Below the pieces are notes generated by a model, which searched no databases, was not told the origin of the DNA, and worked only from the letters and a program-made list of their open reading frames with translations. From NCBI RefSeq assembly GCF_011064595.1, contig NZ_JAALJI010000018.1, positions 90,803 through 154,802 on the forward strand: a stretch of 64,000 nucleotides of DNA. The letters run 5' to 3'. Below are positions 48,940 through 58,405 of the stretch, piece by piece. This DNA is from Paludisphaera soli. Lineage in GTDB: Bacteria; Planctomycetota; Planctomycetia; Isosphaerales; Isosphaeraceae. Positions within the stretch are counted from its first letter, which is position 1. Each line of letters opens with the position of its first letter. Position numbers and translations under genes: made by a program.

Positions 48940-49791
48940 ATGCCTTCGACCTTCCTCTTTCTCGCGCTCTCGGCCGTCGCCTGGGCCGACGACGTCCTCG
49001 TCCGCAAGGACGTGCCGTACCTCGGCCCCGACCGCGCCGAGAAGCTCGACCTGTATCTGCCCGGGGGCGAGCCGAAGGCCGGTGAACGTCGGCCGGGGAT
49101 CGTCATCATTCACGGCGGCGGCTGGACCGGGGGCGAGAGGGGGGCGAAGCGCGAGATCGAGATCGGCACGACCCTCGCGCAGCACGGCTACGTCTGCATC
49201 AGCATCGACTACGCGCTGGCGAAAGCGGGGAGCCCCACCTGGCCGGGGAACCTGAAGGACTGCAAGCGCGCCGTGCAGTGGCTCCGCAAGCACGCCGACG
49301 AGTACCAGATCGACCCCGACCGCATCGGCGCGATCGGCGGCTCGGCGGGGGGTCACCTCACGGCGATGCTCGCGTTGACGGGCCCCGAGGACGGCTTCGA
49401 GCCCGAGGAAGACCCCGGCGTCTCCACCCGCATCCGGGCCGCCGTGCCGATGTACGCCCACATGGCCGCCGGGTTCGACCGCGACCACGTCATGTTCCCG
49501 TCCAAGCGGAGCGAGGAGCCCGACCTCTACCGCCTCGCCGCGCCCATCAACCATGTCACGAAGGACGACCCGCCGATCCTCCTGCTGCACGGTACGGCCG
49601 ACACGACGACCCCCCTATTCCACTCGGAACGCCTGGCCGCGAAGCTCCAGGACGTGGGCGTGCCGCACCAACTCGTCATCGTCGAGGGCGCCCCCCACAG
49701 CTTCGCGCTGCGGCCTCGCCAGCGCGACCTGAGCGGGCTGGTCGTCGGGTTCTTCGACGATCACCTGAAGGCGACGAAATCCGGCGAGTGA
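48940..49791 (+). CDS. Secreted alpha/beta hydrolase (esterase, BD-FAE-like)
   Basis: A 283-aa enzyme with a signal peptide (MPSTFLFLALSAVAWADDVL). Motifs are the oxyanion HGGGWTGGERG, the nucleophile elbow GAIGGSAGGHL, the acid in LLHGTADTTTPL and the catalytic His in EGAPHSFAL. This is the carbohydrate-esterase or BD-FAE type of serine hydrolase, frequent next to DUF1501 proteins. It probably deacylates polysaccharides outside the cytoplasm. The start follows the DUF1501 stop by 25 nt, so the two are likely co-transcribed. Confidence 0.94.
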   Translation: MPSTFLFLALSAVAWADDVLVRKDVPYLGPDRAEKLDLYLPGGEPKAGERRPGIVIIHGGGWTGGERGAKREIEIGTTLAQHGYVCISIDYALAKAGSPTWPGNLKDCKRAVQWLRKHADEYQIDPDRIGAIGGSAGGHLTAMLALTGPEDGFEPEEDPGVSTRIRAAVPMYAHMAAGFDRDHVMFPSKRSEEPDLYRLAAPINHVTKDDPPILLLHGTADTTTPLFHSERLAAKLQDVGVPHQLVIVEGAPHSFALRPRQRDLSGLVVGFFDDHLKATKSGE

Positions 49792-49845
49792 CGGACGGGA
49801 CGGGGAGGCCGGCGTCGGTCTCCGCTTCCGACTCGATCCTCGCGG

Positions 49846-50151
49846 TCAGTTCGAGGCGACGGCGTAGTCCTGGAACAGCTCGGCCCGCAGGCGCTGCATG
49901 ATCGCGAGGAAGGTCTCGCGTTCGTACTCGGTGCGGAGGCGGGGCGTCAGGCGATCGACGCAGCCGGCGATCGCGTTCCAGGCCACGGTCAGGGGGACGC
50001 CGGCGGCCATCGCCGCGGAGGCGAGGCGGCGGCAGCGGTTGATGAAGACCCGCTCGCGGTCGCAGGTCATCCCGGGCAGGCTCACGATGAACACGCGAGC
50101 CCGAATGTGGTCGATCGGCCGTCGATCCTGCGCATGCTTCGACATCCGCAT
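49846..50151 (-). CDS. Hypothetical protein, 101 aa
   Basis: ATG 50151 has GGAG 8 nt upstream and gives a 101-aa soluble protein (MRMSKHAQDRRPIDHIRARV at the start). It is rich in Arg and Cys: SLPGMTCDRERVFINRCRRL, WNAIAGCVDRLTPRLRTEYE and FLAIMQRLRAELFQDYAVAS. No domain is recognised. A longer frame upstream to 50277 lacks a good start. It is convergent with the esterase gene and 270 nt from the tRNA gene, with no operon partner. Confidence 0.6.
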   Translation of the reverse strand: MRMSKHAQDRRPIDHIRARVFIVSLPGMTCDRERVFINRCRRLASAAMAAGVPLTVAWNAIAGCVDRLTPRLRTEYERETFLAIMQRLRAELFQDYAVASN

Positions 50152-50422
50152 CAGAACGTCTCCAAGCCGGCGAGCCTTCGCCGTGACAGAATCCTTCGAA
50201 TCACGACCGGGACGATCGTGACGACGAACTCGGACGAGGCGATCCGGTGGCGGAACGCACCCGGCCGGGGACGTCAAACCGTGGAGAGCTTGGAGAGGCT
50301 CGAAGCGGCCGACCCGGGGAGGGTGGCCGCGAGCCGTCTGATTCAGCGAATGTGGGTCAGATCAGATGATGCGGCGGGCTGACCGGAAAGGAATCGACTG
50401 AGTCGGCGTCGATTCAAAAGAG

Positions 50423-50496
<74 letters not shown>

Positions 50497-50631
50497 TAAG
50501 GCGGTTCTGGGGTGAAGTCGACTTCGAGGCTTGTCGGCACTCGTCGTCGCGTCACAGGGGATATATTACCGGGGCCCCCGGCCGAGATCAACGCCGATTT
50601 GGCCGCGTTCGCCGGGTTTTTTCCGGCATGC

Positions 50632-51240
50632 TCACCCCAGGGGCGGGACGTCGGGCCCCTGGATGGCGAAGACGCCGTCGTAACCCCTGCCGGGGACTCC
50701 GGAAACCTCCTCGAAGATCACCTGGCAGATGCGCAGGCCGCGCACCAGGCGGACGGTCATCGGGCCGACGTTCCAGATCTCCAGCTGGATCGGGTTGCCG
50801 ACGAACTCGGGGTCCTGGCCCCGGAAGCCGAAGCCGGCGTGGATGGTTGGCGCGGTGACGTGGACGCCGATCCCGATCCGCGCCAGGCTGCTCTTCCCCT
50901 CGACCCTCGCGGCGATCCGCGAGGCGTGGGGGAGCTGGATCTTCTCGATGGTCCAGCCCAGCAGGAACATCCCGGGCTCGACCTCGAAGCCCTCGGTGCA
51001 GTCTTCCTCGTGGGCGTGCGCCGAGGCCAGTTCGGTGGCGCTGAAGTTCACGTCGCAGGGGTCGACGACGAACCGCGAGGCCGGCCCTTCCGGGGGCTTC
51101 CAGACTTGCAGGCGGGCGTCGAGCCGGAGGTCCAGCGCCGTGGACGACCAGACGCCGGAGGCCAGGTCGTCGGGGGGCGGGGTGATCCGGACCTGCCCGC
51201 GCCGGATGGCGGCGTCGATCTCCCGGTCCGAGAGGATCAT
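50632..51240 (-). CDS. dcd: dCTP deaminase
   Basis: A 202-aa enzyme of the dCTP deaminase/dUTPase family. It begins MILSDREIDAAIRRGQVRIT, the standard N-terminus, and contains ALDLRLDARLQVW, ILTE-type strands before PGMFLLGWTIEKIQLP and the conserved RVEGKSSLARIGIGVHVTAP with IHAGF. The segment FRGQDPEFVGNPIQLEIWN is longer than in the E. coli enzyme between the Gly loop and the catalytic Glu strand. It converts dCTP to dUTP (or dUMP) for thymidylate synthesis. Its ATG at 51240 overlaps the stop of the 93-aa gene upstream (ATGA), so both are translationally coupled. Confidence 0.9.
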   Translation of the reverse strand: MILSDREIDAAIRRGQVRITPPPDDLASGVWSSTALDLRLDARLQVWKPPEGPASRFVVDPCDVNFSATELASAHAHEEDCTEGFEVEPGMFLLGWTIEKIQLPHASRIAARVEGKSSLARIGIGVHVTAPTIHAGFGFRGQDPEFVGNPIQLEIWNVGPMTVRLVRGLRICQVIFEEVSGVPGRGYDGVFAIQGPDVPPLG

Positions 51241-51518
51241 GAGACGGCCTTCGCCGGCTCGATCTTGCGGAGGTTCCCCATCCGCACCCAGAGCCGGTTG
51301 ATCCCGGCGTCGGACTCGTGCGGCAGCTCCACCAGGGCGAGCTGCTTGGCCTCGTCCACGCCGATCAGGCCGACCGGGAGGTACGACTTGCCGTCGACCT
51401 CGGCGAGGAACCCGGCCTCCACGCGGAGGTGGTGGCGGTCGCCGTAGACGTCCGGGACGGCCGCCGTCCGCTCCGAGGGCCGCAGCCCCGCCCCGACCTC
51501 GCAAAGGACTTCCCACAT
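51237..51518 (-). CDS. Hypothetical protein coupled to dCTP deaminase, 93 aa
   Basis: A 93-aa soluble protein with ATG 51518 (GGAG 11 nt upstream) whose stop overlaps the dcd start by ATGA. The strand-rich sequence (HHLRVEAGFLAEVDGKSYLP, VGLIGVDEAKQLALVELPHE, GINRLWVRMGNLRKIEP) suggests a small beta barrel, but I recognise no family. Coupling to dcd suggests a role near nucleotide metabolism or a regulatory subunit; this is inference from position only. Confidence 0.75.
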   Translation of the reverse strand: MWEVLCEVGAGLRPSERTAAVPDVYGDRHHLRVEAGFLAEVDGKSYLPVGLIGVDEAKQLALVELPHESDAGINRLWVRMGNLRKIEPAKAVS

Positions 51519-51642
51519 GATGTTCCGGCTCCCGGCACGAGTCGACGATCGGGCGGTGTATGCACGATCAGTCTAACCCCCCGGACGCGGGTTGCAAACG
51601 GCGGGGTCGGATCGCCCGCGCCGGGGGTTCGGGATCTGCCGA

Positions 51643-53049
51643 TCAGCCGCTGATGGCCCGCTTGTCGACGGCCATCGCCGCCTCGCGGACGACCTCGCTG
51701 AGGGTCGGGTGGGCGTGGCTGGTGCGGGCCACGTCCTCGGCCGAGCCGCCGAACTCCATCACCGCCACCAGCTCGGCGATCATGTCGCTGGCCCGCGCGC
51801 CGACGATGTGGGCGCCCAGCAGTCGGTCGGTCTCGGCGTGGGCCAGCAGCTTCACGACCCCTTCGACCTCGTCCATCGCCTTGGCCCGGCCGTTGGCCAT
51901 GAACATGGACTTGCCGACGCGGTAAGGGACCCCTTCCTCCTTCAACTGCTCCTCGGTCCGGCCCACGCTGGCCAGCTCGGGCCAGGTGTAGACGACGTTG
52001 GGGATCGTGTTGTAGTCGACGTGCCCGGCCTTGCCGACGAGCAGCTCGGCGAAGGCGACCCCCTCGTCCTCGGCCTTGTGGGCGAGCATCGGCCCGGCGA
52101 TCAGGTCGCCGAGGGCGGAGATCGTCGGGACGTTGGTGCGGAAGTGCTCGTCGACCGGGACCTTGCCGGTCTTCGGGTCGGCCTTCACGCCGGCCTTGTC
52201 GAGGTCCAGGCCCTCGGTGTAGGCCCGCCGGCCGACCGAGACCAGGATCTTGTCGCAGGGGAACTCCAACTCCTCCCCCTTGGCGTTCGTCGCCTTGACG
52301 ATGGCGCCGTCGGGCTTGATGGCGGCCCCGGAGACCTTGGTCTCCAGGTGGAACTCCAGACCTTGCTTGGCCAGGCTCTTGCGCAGGGCTTCGCCGATCT
52401 CGACGTCCGAGGAGGGCACGATGCGCGGGAGGAACTCGATCACGGTGACCTTGGCGCCCAGGCGGCGCCAGACCGAGCCCAGCTCCAGGCCGATCGCCCC
52501 GCCGCCGACCACGACGAGGTGCTTGGGGACGGCGTCGAACGCCAGGGCCTCGGTCGAGCTGACGACGGTCTTGCCGTCGAACGGCAGGAAGGGCAGGTTG
52601 ATCGGCGCGGAGCCGGTGGCCAGCAGGATGTGGCCGGCCTCCAGGTCGACGTCCTTGCCGTCGTTCCCGGTCACCCGCACGGTCGTCGGCGAGGTCAGCT
52701 TCGCCGCGCCGAAGACGGGGGTGATCTTGTTCTTGCGGAACAGGAAGGCGACGCCGTCGGTCAGCCCCTTGACGACCTGATCCTTGCGCTTGTGCATCGT
52801 CGGTAGGTCGATGCCGAGGTTGTCGAGCTTGATGCCGTGCTTGGAGAACTTGGCTTCGGCCAGATGGTACAGCTCGCTGGAGTCCAGCAGGGCCTTGCTG
52901 GGGATGCAGCCGATCCGCAGGCAGGTCCCCCCCAGGGCGTCCGCCTTCTCGACGCACGCCACCTTGAGCCCGAGCTGCGCCGCCCGGATCGCCGCCACAT
53001 AACCGCCGGGGCCCGCCCCGATCACGACCAGGTCGTACCGTTCCGCCAC
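51643..53049 (-). CDS. lpdA: Dihydrolipoyl dehydrogenase (E3)
   Basis: A 468-aa FAD enzyme. It starts MAERYDLVVIGAGPGGYVAA (FAD-binding), with the redox disulfide GGTCLRIGCIP (Cys 43 and 48), a second nucleotide site (VVVGGGAIGLELGSVWRRLG), IVPSSDVEI, the FAD-closing STLG-type ALGDLIAGPMLAHKAEDEG and the active-site SHAHPTLSE near the C-terminus. It reoxidises the dihydrolipoyl arm of E2 with NAD+. It lies 142 nt downstream of the E2 gene on the same strand, as the last gene of the oxoglutarate dehydrogenase group. Length is typical. Confidence 0.97.
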   Translation of the reverse strand: MAERYDLVVIGAGPGGYVAAIRAAQLGLKVACVEKADALGGTCLRIGCIPSKALLDSSELYHLAEAKFSKHGIKLDNLGIDLPTMHKRKDQVVKGLTDGVAFLFRKNKITPVFGAAKLTSPTTVRVTGNDGKDVDLEAGHILLATGSAPINLPFLPFDGKTVVSSTEALAFDAVPKHLVVVGGGAIGLELGSVWRRLGAKVTVIEFLPRIVPSSDVEIGEALRKSLAKQGLEFHLETKVSGAAIKPDGAIVKATNAKGEELEFPCDKILVSVGRRAYTEGLDLDKAGVKADPKTGKVPVDEHFRTNVPTISALGDLIAGPMLAHKAEDEGVAFAELLVGKAGHVDYNTIPNVVYTWPELASVGRTEEQLKEEGVPYRVGKSMFMANGRAKAMDEVEGVVKLLAHAETDRLLGAHIVGARASDMIAELVAVMEFGGSAEDVARTSHAHPTLSEVVREAAMAVDKRAISG

Positions 53050-53191
53050 CGCGTGTTCCTCTTTCTTGGCTCGGCCGGGCCGAGGGTCGGCGGGGCCGCT
53101 CTGGGGGGTCGGGCCTTCGATTCGTTTCGAAGAAAAGGCCCCGGACGGGCCCGCGCGGGGCCGGTCCGAGGCTGTGAGGTCTTCGGTTTCG

Positions 53192-54481
53192 TCAGATCGC
53201 CAGGAGCAGGCGTTCGGGATCTTCGAGGCAGTCCTTGATCCGGACGAGGGTGCTGACGGCCTCGCGGCCGTCGATGATCCGGTGGTCGTACGAGAGGGCC
53301 AGGTACATCATCGGGCGGATGACGATCTGGTCGTCGACGACGACGGCGCGCTTCTTGATGGCGTGCATCCCGAGGATGCCGCTCTGGGGCGGGTTCAAAA
53401 TCGGGGTCGACAACAGCGAGCCGAAGACGCCGCCGTTGGTGATCGTGAACGTCCCGCCTTGCAGGTCGTCGACGCCGATGGCGCCCTTGCGGGCCTTGTC
53501 GGCGAAGACGCCGATCGCCTTCTCGATGTCGGCGAACGAGAGCTGGTCGGCGTCGCGGATGACGGGGACCATCAGCCCGCGCTCGGTGCTGACGGCCACG
53601 CCGATGTTGAAGTAGTTGTTGTAGACGATCTCGTTCCCCTCGATCCGGGCGTTGACCGCCGGGAACGCCTTGAGGGCCTCGATCGTCGCCTTGATGAAGA
53701 AGGACGAGAAGCCCAGGCCGACGCCGTGGGCCTTCTGGAACGCCTCCTTATATTTCGCCCGGGTCGCCATGACGCGGGTCATGTCGACCTCGTTGAAGGT
53801 CGTGAGGATGGCGGCGGTCTGCTGGGCCTCGACCAGGCGCTGGGCGATCCGCTGGCGGAGTCCGCTCATGCGCTCGCGGGTCTCGCGGCCTTCCTTCGCC
53901 GGCGCCGGCTTCGGGGCCGGCGGGGCCGGGGCCTTGGCTTCGGCCGGGGCCGGCGACGTGGCCGGCTCGGCGGCCTTGGCGGACGCGCCGGAGGAGGCGT
54001 GGGCGAGCACGTCCCCCTTGGTGAGCCGACCCCCCTTGCCGGTCCCCTCGACCTGGGACGGGTCGACGTCTTCCTCGGCCACCACCCGGCGGACGGCCGG
54101 CGAGAGGTGCTCGGCCCCCTGGTCGGGCTTGGCGTCGGCCTTGGGCTGGGGCGTGGGCGCGGGCTTGGAGTCGGCCTTCGCCTCGGCGGCGGGCTTGGCG
54201 TCGGCCTTGGGCTCGGGCTTGGAGTCCGCGGCGGGGGCGCCCGAGGGGTCGATGACGCCGACGGACGAGCCGATGGCGACGGTGTCCCCCTCGGCGGCCT
54301 GGACCTTGAGGACGCCCGAGGCCGGCGCGGGGACGACGTTGGTCGCCTTGTCGGTCTCCAGCTCGAAGAGCGGGTCGCCGGCCTTGACCGTCGAGCCGTC
54401 GGCGGCGAGCCACTTGGCGAGGATGCCTTCGGAGATCGATTCACCGACCCCGGGGACGCTGATCGGAACGGCGGCGGACAT
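53192..54481 (-). CDS. sucB: 2-oxoglutarate dehydrogenase E2, dihydrolipoyllysine succinyltransferase
   Basis: A 429-aa E2 with one lipoyl domain (1-80; lipoyl Lys 45 in ETDKATN), an Ala/Pro/Lys linker, a peripheral-subunit-binding domain (about 124-162, [20 protein letters not shown]) and the catalytic domain from about 200 ([20 protein letters not shown]) ending with the active-site DHRIIDG (about 399-405). The lipoyl lead [13 protein letters not shown] and the [10 protein letters not shown] entry are of the SucB type. It transfers the succinyl group to CoA as core of the complex. The start is 3 nt after the E1 stop, so the two genes are translated together. Confidence 0.96.
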   Translation of the reverse strand: MSAAVPISVPGVGESISEGILAKWLAADGSTVKAGDPLFELETDKATNVVPAPASGVLKVQAAEGDTVAIGSSVGVIDPSGAPAADSKPEPKADAKPAAEAKADSKPAPTPQPKADAKPDQGAEHLSPAVRRVVAEEDVDPSQVEGTGKGGRLTKGDVLAHASSGASAKAAEPATSPAPAEAKAPAPPAPKPAPAKEGRETRERMSGLRQRIAQRLVEAQQTAAILTTFNEVDMTRVMATRAKYKEAFQKAHGVGLGFSSFFIKATIEALKAFPAVNARIEGNEIVYNNYFNIGVAVSTERGLMVPVIRDADQLSFADIEKAIGVFADKARKGAIGVDDLQGGTFTITNGGVFGSLLSTPILNPPQSGILGMHAIKKRAVVVDDQIVIRPMMYLALSYDHRIIDGREAVSTLVRIKDCLEDPERLLLAI

Positions 54482-54484
54482 CTT

Positions 54485-57298
54485 TCAACGGACTCCTTCC
54501 CGCGACCCGGCGACGGCCAGGGAGCGGACGGGGGTTGCGGTGACGAGGTGCGGCACGGCGGCGCCGAGGGCCGCCTCGACCAGCTCGGACTGCTCGCGGT
54601 CGTGGACCAGCTTCGAGCCGGTCGCCGGGCTGGCGCTGGCGTCGCGGCCGACGTACTGGAAGGGGACGCCCATCAGCTCCTCCAGCCGGGGGGCGACGAA
54701 CGTCCAGCAGCCCATGTTCTGCGACTCCTCCTGGACCCAGACCCAGTCGCGGACGTCCGGGTAGGCGTCGAGGATCCGCTTCAGCTCGGCGGCCGGGAAC
54801 GGGTAGGGCTGCTCCAGGCGGACGATCGCGACCTCTTGCTCCTTGCCCAGCTCGGCCCGACGGGCGGCCAGGTCGTAGTAGACCTTGCCGGAGCAGAGCA
54901 GGAGCCGGCGCGCCTTCTTGGGGGCGGCCGGGTCGTCGAGCACGTCGTGGAACCGGCCGACGACCAGCTCGTCGACGGGGGAGACGGCCTCCTTGCGGCG
55001 GAGCAGGCTCTTGGGGGTCATGACGATCAGGGGGCGGCGGAAGTTCCGCAGCACCTGCCGCCGCAGCATGTGGAAGTACTGGGCCGGCGTCGAGGGGACG
55101 CAGACCTGCATGTTCTCCTCGGCGCAGAGCTGGAGGAACCGCTCCAGGCGGGCGCTGGAGTGCTCGGGCCCCTGCCCTTCGTAGCCGTGGGGCAGGAGCA
55201 TGACCAGGCCGCTGCCGCGGCCCCACTTGGACTCGGCCGAGGCGATGAACTGGTCGATGATCACCTGGGCGCCGTTGGCGAAGTCGCCGAACTGGGCCTC
55301 CCACATGATCAGCATGTTGGGCTCGTCGAGCGAGTAGCCGTAGTCGAACCCGAGCACCGCCGCCTCGGACAGCAGGCTGTCGTAGACGCAGAACTGGGCC
55401 TGGCCGCCCCCCAGGTTGTTCAGCGGGACCCAGGGCTGGCCGTTCTGCTGGTCGATCAGGACGGCGTGCCGCTGGCTGAACGTCCCCCGGCGGCTGTCCT
55501 GGCCGCTGAGGCGGACCGGGATCCCCTCCTGCAGGAGCGTCCCGAACGCCAGCGACTCGGCGAACGCCCAGTCGATCCCGCCCCGCTCCTCCAGGACCTT
55601 CACGCGGTTCTTGAAGATGCGGACCAGCTTGTGGTTCGGCGTGAACCCGGCCGGCGGGTCGACGGCGACGGCCGCGATCTTCCCGAGCGCCTCGTACGAG
55701 GCCCCGGTCTCGATCGGGTCGAACGAGAAGGCGGGCGAGAGGTCGGCCCACGGGCCGCTGGAGTAGCCGGGCGGGACCGTGCGGGGCTCGACCCCCTCGC
55801 GCTTGACCTCCTCGAAGACCTGCTGGAGCTTCTCGGCGAAGGTCTCGGCGATCGTCTCCGCCTCCTTGCTCGACAGCTCGCCGGACATCACCAGCTGCTC
55901 GGTGTACAGCTCGCGGATGCTGATCCGGTTGTTGATGTTGTCGTACATCACCGGCTGGGTGAACGCCGGCTCGTCCCCCTCGTTGTGGCCGTGGCGGCGG
56001 TAGCAGACCATGTCGATGACGACGTCGCGGCCGAACTGCTGGCGGAAGTCGGCCGCCAGCTCGCCGACGAAGAGGACCGCCTCGGGGTCCTCGCCGTTGA
56101 CGTGGAAGATCGGCACCTCGATCATCTTGGCCACGTCGGTGCAGTACCGGGTCGACCGGCCGTCGACCGGCGCGGTCGTGAAGCCGATCTGGTTGTTCAC
56201 GACGATGTGGATCGTCCCGCCCGTGCGGTAGCCCGGCAGCTGCGACAGGTTGAGCGTCTCGGCCACCAGGCCCTGGCCGGCGAACGCGGCGTCGCCGTGG
56301 ATCAGGATCGGCATCCCGAGCTTCCGCAGGGCGTCCTTGGCCCGCCGCTGCTTGGCCCGCATCCGGCCCTCGACCACCGGGTTGACCGCCTCCAGGTGGC
56401 TGGGGTTGGGGGTGAGCGTCAGGTGGACCGTCTTCCGGTCCTGGGTGACGTGCTCGGCCGAGAAGCCCAGGTGATACTTCACGTCGCCGTCGCCGGCGAC
56501 CGTCTCGGGCATGTTCCCCTCGAACTCGCTGAAGATCAGCCCGTACGGCTTGTGGAGGATGTTCGCCAGGACGTTGAGCCGCCCCCGGTGGGGCATCCCC
56601 ATGACGATCTCCTGCACCCCCAGGCCGCCGGCCCGCTCGATGATCGCGTCCAGGAGCGGGATCAGCATCTCGCCCCCTTCGAGCGAGAACCGCTTCTGCC
56701 CCACGAAGTTCTTGTGGAGGAAGGTCTCGAACAGCTCGGCTTCATTCAGCTTGTAGATGATCCGCCGCTTCTTCTTCAGGTCGAAGCGGGGGTGGTTGCG
56801 CACCGGCTCCATCCGCTCGAAGAGCCAGCGGCGGATCTCCAGGTCGCGGATGTGCATGAACTCGACGCCGATCGTCCGGCAGTAGGTCTCGCGCAGGACC
56901 TTGATGATCTCGCGCAGGGTGCCGTGCCGCTCCTCGCCGAGCTTGCTGTAGAAGTCGCGGTCGAGGTCGGCCTCGGAGAGCCCGAAGGTGGGCAGCTCGA
57001 GCTGCTCGTCCGACTTGCCCCGGGGGGAGAGCTTCAACGGGTCGAGGTCGGCCAGGTTGTGGCCCATCTCGCGGTAGGCGTCGACCAGCCGGGTCACGGC
57101 CTTGACGGCCTGCTGGGCGGGGGGGGGGGCGTCGCCGTACGCCGCGGCGTACGGGTTCAGGAGCGAGGCTCCGAGGTCGTAGCCCTCGAAGAAGTTCCGC
57201 CAGGACTGGTCGACCGAGGCGGGATCCTCCCGCCACCGTCGCTGATACTCCTCGACCAGGTCCAGGTTCGCTCGGCTCACGACCGACGTGGGTGTCAT
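54485..57298 (-). CDS. sucA: 2-oxoglutarate dehydrogenase E1 component
   Basis: A 937-aa thiamine-diphosphate enzyme. The N-terminal E1k segment is YQRRWREDPASVDQSWRNFF; the catalytic domain has RSFSLEGGEMLIPLLDAIIE-type FSLEGGE, GMPHRGRLNVLANIL, HGDAAFAGQGLVAETLNLSQ for cofactor binding with VVNNQIGFTT, then TRYCTDVAKMIEVPIFHVNG. The transketolase-like half (LVRLSGQDSRRGTFSQRHAV, VLGFDYGYSLDEPNMLIMWE) and the C-terminal domain complete the family length. It decarboxylates 2-oxoglutarate and loads E2. It is first of the E1-E2-E3 row. A GC palindrome (57383-57408) lies upstream. Confidence 0.97.
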   Translation of the reverse strand: MTPTSVVSRANLDLVEEYQRRWREDPASVDQSWRNFFEGYDLGASLLNPYAAAYGDAPPPAQQAVKAVTRLVDAYREMGHNLADLDPLKLSPRGKSDEQLELPTFGLSEADLDRDFYSKLGEERHGTLREIIKVLRETYCRTIGVEFMHIRDLEIRRWLFERMEPVRNHPRFDLKKKRRIIYKLNEAELFETFLHKNFVGQKRFSLEGGEMLIPLLDAIIERAGGLGVQEIVMGMPHRGRLNVLANILHKPYGLIFSEFEGNMPETVAGDGDVKYHLGFSAEHVTQDRKTVHLTLTPNPSHLEAVNPVVEGRMRAKQRRAKDALRKLGMPILIHGDAAFAGQGLVAETLNLSQLPGYRTGGTIHIVVNNQIGFTTAPVDGRSTRYCTDVAKMIEVPIFHVNGEDPEAVLFVGELAADFRQQFGRDVVIDMVCYRRHGHNEGDEPAFTQPVMYDNINNRISIRELYTEQLVMSGELSSKEAETIAETFAEKLQQVFEEVKREGVEPRTVPPGYSSGPWADLSPAFSFDPIETGASYEALGKIAAVAVDPPAGFTPNHKLVRIFKNRVKVLEERGGIDWAFAESLAFGTLLQEGIPVRLSGQDSRRGTFSQRHAVLIDQQNGQPWVPLNNLGGGQAQFCVYDSLLSEAAVLGFDYGYSLDEPNMLIMWEAQFGDFANGAQVIIDQFIASAESKWGRGSGLVMLLPHGYEGQGPEHSSARLERFLQLCAEENMQVCVPSTPAQYFHMLRRQVLRNFRRPLIVMTPKSLLRRKEAVSPVDELVVGRFHDVLDDPAAPKKARRLLLCSGKVYYDLAARRAELGKEQEVAIVRLEQPYPFPAAELKRILDAYPDVRDWVWVQEESQNMGCWTFVAPRLEELMGVPFQYVGRDASASPATGSKLVHDREQSELVEAALGAAVPHLVTATPVRSLAVAGSREGVR

Positions 57299-57382
57299 CG
57301 AAATGGATCTCCTGGCCGGCCCGGGCGCCTGGGCCTCGGGGCGGGCCGCGGACTTGACGTTGGTTGGCCGAGCCCGGGGGCC

Positions 57383-57408
57383 CGGCCCCCCCCGCGGGGG
57401 GGGCCGGC
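57383..57408. terminator. Perfect 26-bp GC palindrome between lipoate-ligase-like gene and sucA
   Basis: CCGGCCCCCCCC-GC-GGGGGGGGCCGG is symmetrical without mismatch, with no loop bases. It lies downstream of the stop at 57575 and upstream of the sucA start at 57298, so it may terminate or attenuate on the minus strand. There is no T tract. Confidence 0.4.
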
Positions 57409-57574
57409 CGACCGATCTCGGGAATGCGACCGGACCCTCAAGGAGGCGCGCGACGCCCCGCCTCCGCCCTTCGCGAACCCGGCGCGCGACGGCCCGGCGG
57501 GCGTCCGGCGCGCCCGTTCGGTCGTCTCGTTTCGCCTTCGCCGCAACACCACGGGCGACTCCATCGCCATGCCG

Positions 57575-58306
57575 TCATAGTCGCTCGATCCAAGATCGGT
57601 TCGCGAACTTCTCCGCACGCAGAGTTTCGAGCAGATCTTGTGGGACATCCGACGTCGTAGTGAGAAGAGTGGAGCGGGACCACGCCGAGCGGATCGATTC
57701 GATTGAAATTCTACGACGCAGGGGGAGATTCATCAAGAAGTCCTCGTGCGTCCGCCCCCCCCGATAATCGGGCTGACGCCCCGGAATCCGCAAATAGCGG
57801 GTGATCCGGGCGATCGGAAAATCGTGGAGGATCGTCGCGTGCACCAGCAGCCGCCGCCGCAGCCGCCGTTGGGCGCTCCCCGAGAACTTCCGGCCGGCGA
57901 TCGTCAGGTCGCCCGAACCCTTCACCTCGACCGCCGGCCCCAGGGCGCGCAGCGACTCGGCGATCCGGCCCAGCACGTACGCCTGGGCCCCGTCCACCGT
58001 GACCAGCTCCGGGGCGGAATCCATCGCCAGGACGACCGCGACGTTCACCGCCCCGGGCCCGATCAGCACTGTGCCGCCGCCGCTGGCCCGACGCGCGATC
58101 GCCACCCCGTCGGCCTCGCAGGCCGCCACGTCCACCTCGTCGCGAAGCCGCCGGGAAGACCCCAGCACCACGGCGAAATCCGGCTGCTCCCAGAAGCGGA
58201 TCAGGGGGGGGCCGTCGCGCTCGTCGGCGTCGACCAGCATCGCCTCGTCGAGCGCGAGATTCTCGAAGACGGTCGGCAGCGTGAGTTCGAAGGGATGAGG
58301 GGGCAC
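57575..58306 (-). CDS. Lipoate-protein ligase family protein
   Basis: A 243-aa protein of the biotin/lipoate A/B protein ligase family. Motifs are LALDEAMLVDADERDGPPLI, RFWEQPDFAVVLGSSRR, the Gly-rich IARRASGGGTVLIGPGAVN and the adenylation-site KGSGDLTIAGRKFSGSAQRR with its Lys. The C-terminal extension is short (DVPQDLLETLRAEKFANRSW). It should attach lipoate or octanoate to E2 domains. It lies just upstream of the genes for E1, E2 and E3 on the same strand, which fits modification of the lipoyl Lys of SucB. Specificity (LplA, LipM or lipoyl transfer) cannot be told. Confidence 0.88.
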   Translation of the reverse strand: MPPHPFELTLPTVFENLALDEAMLVDADERDGPPLIRFWEQPDFAVVLGSSRRLRDEVDVAACEADGVAIARRASGGGTVLIGPGAVNVAVVLAMDSAPELVTVDGAQAYVLGRIAESLRALGPAVEVKGSGDLTIAGRKFSGSAQRRLRRRLLVHATILHDFPIARITRYLRIPGRQPDYRGGRTHEDFLMNLPLRRRISIESIRSAWSRSTLLTTTSDVPQDLLETLRAEKFANRSWIERL

Positions 58307-58405
58307 GCCGCGGGGCCTTCCTGCAATGCTTGGCGCCGCTGCTCGAGGCGGCCCGGGCGCGGCCCTCCCCCGGGGACGGGGGGGAGGGTCGCGGTCCCGC
58401 TCGGG

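Noticed and set aside
53066..57580. Plus-strand open frame of about 1,504 codons opposite sucA/sucB
   Set aside because: Shadow of the E1/E2 genes, which show all catalytic motifs on the minus strand.
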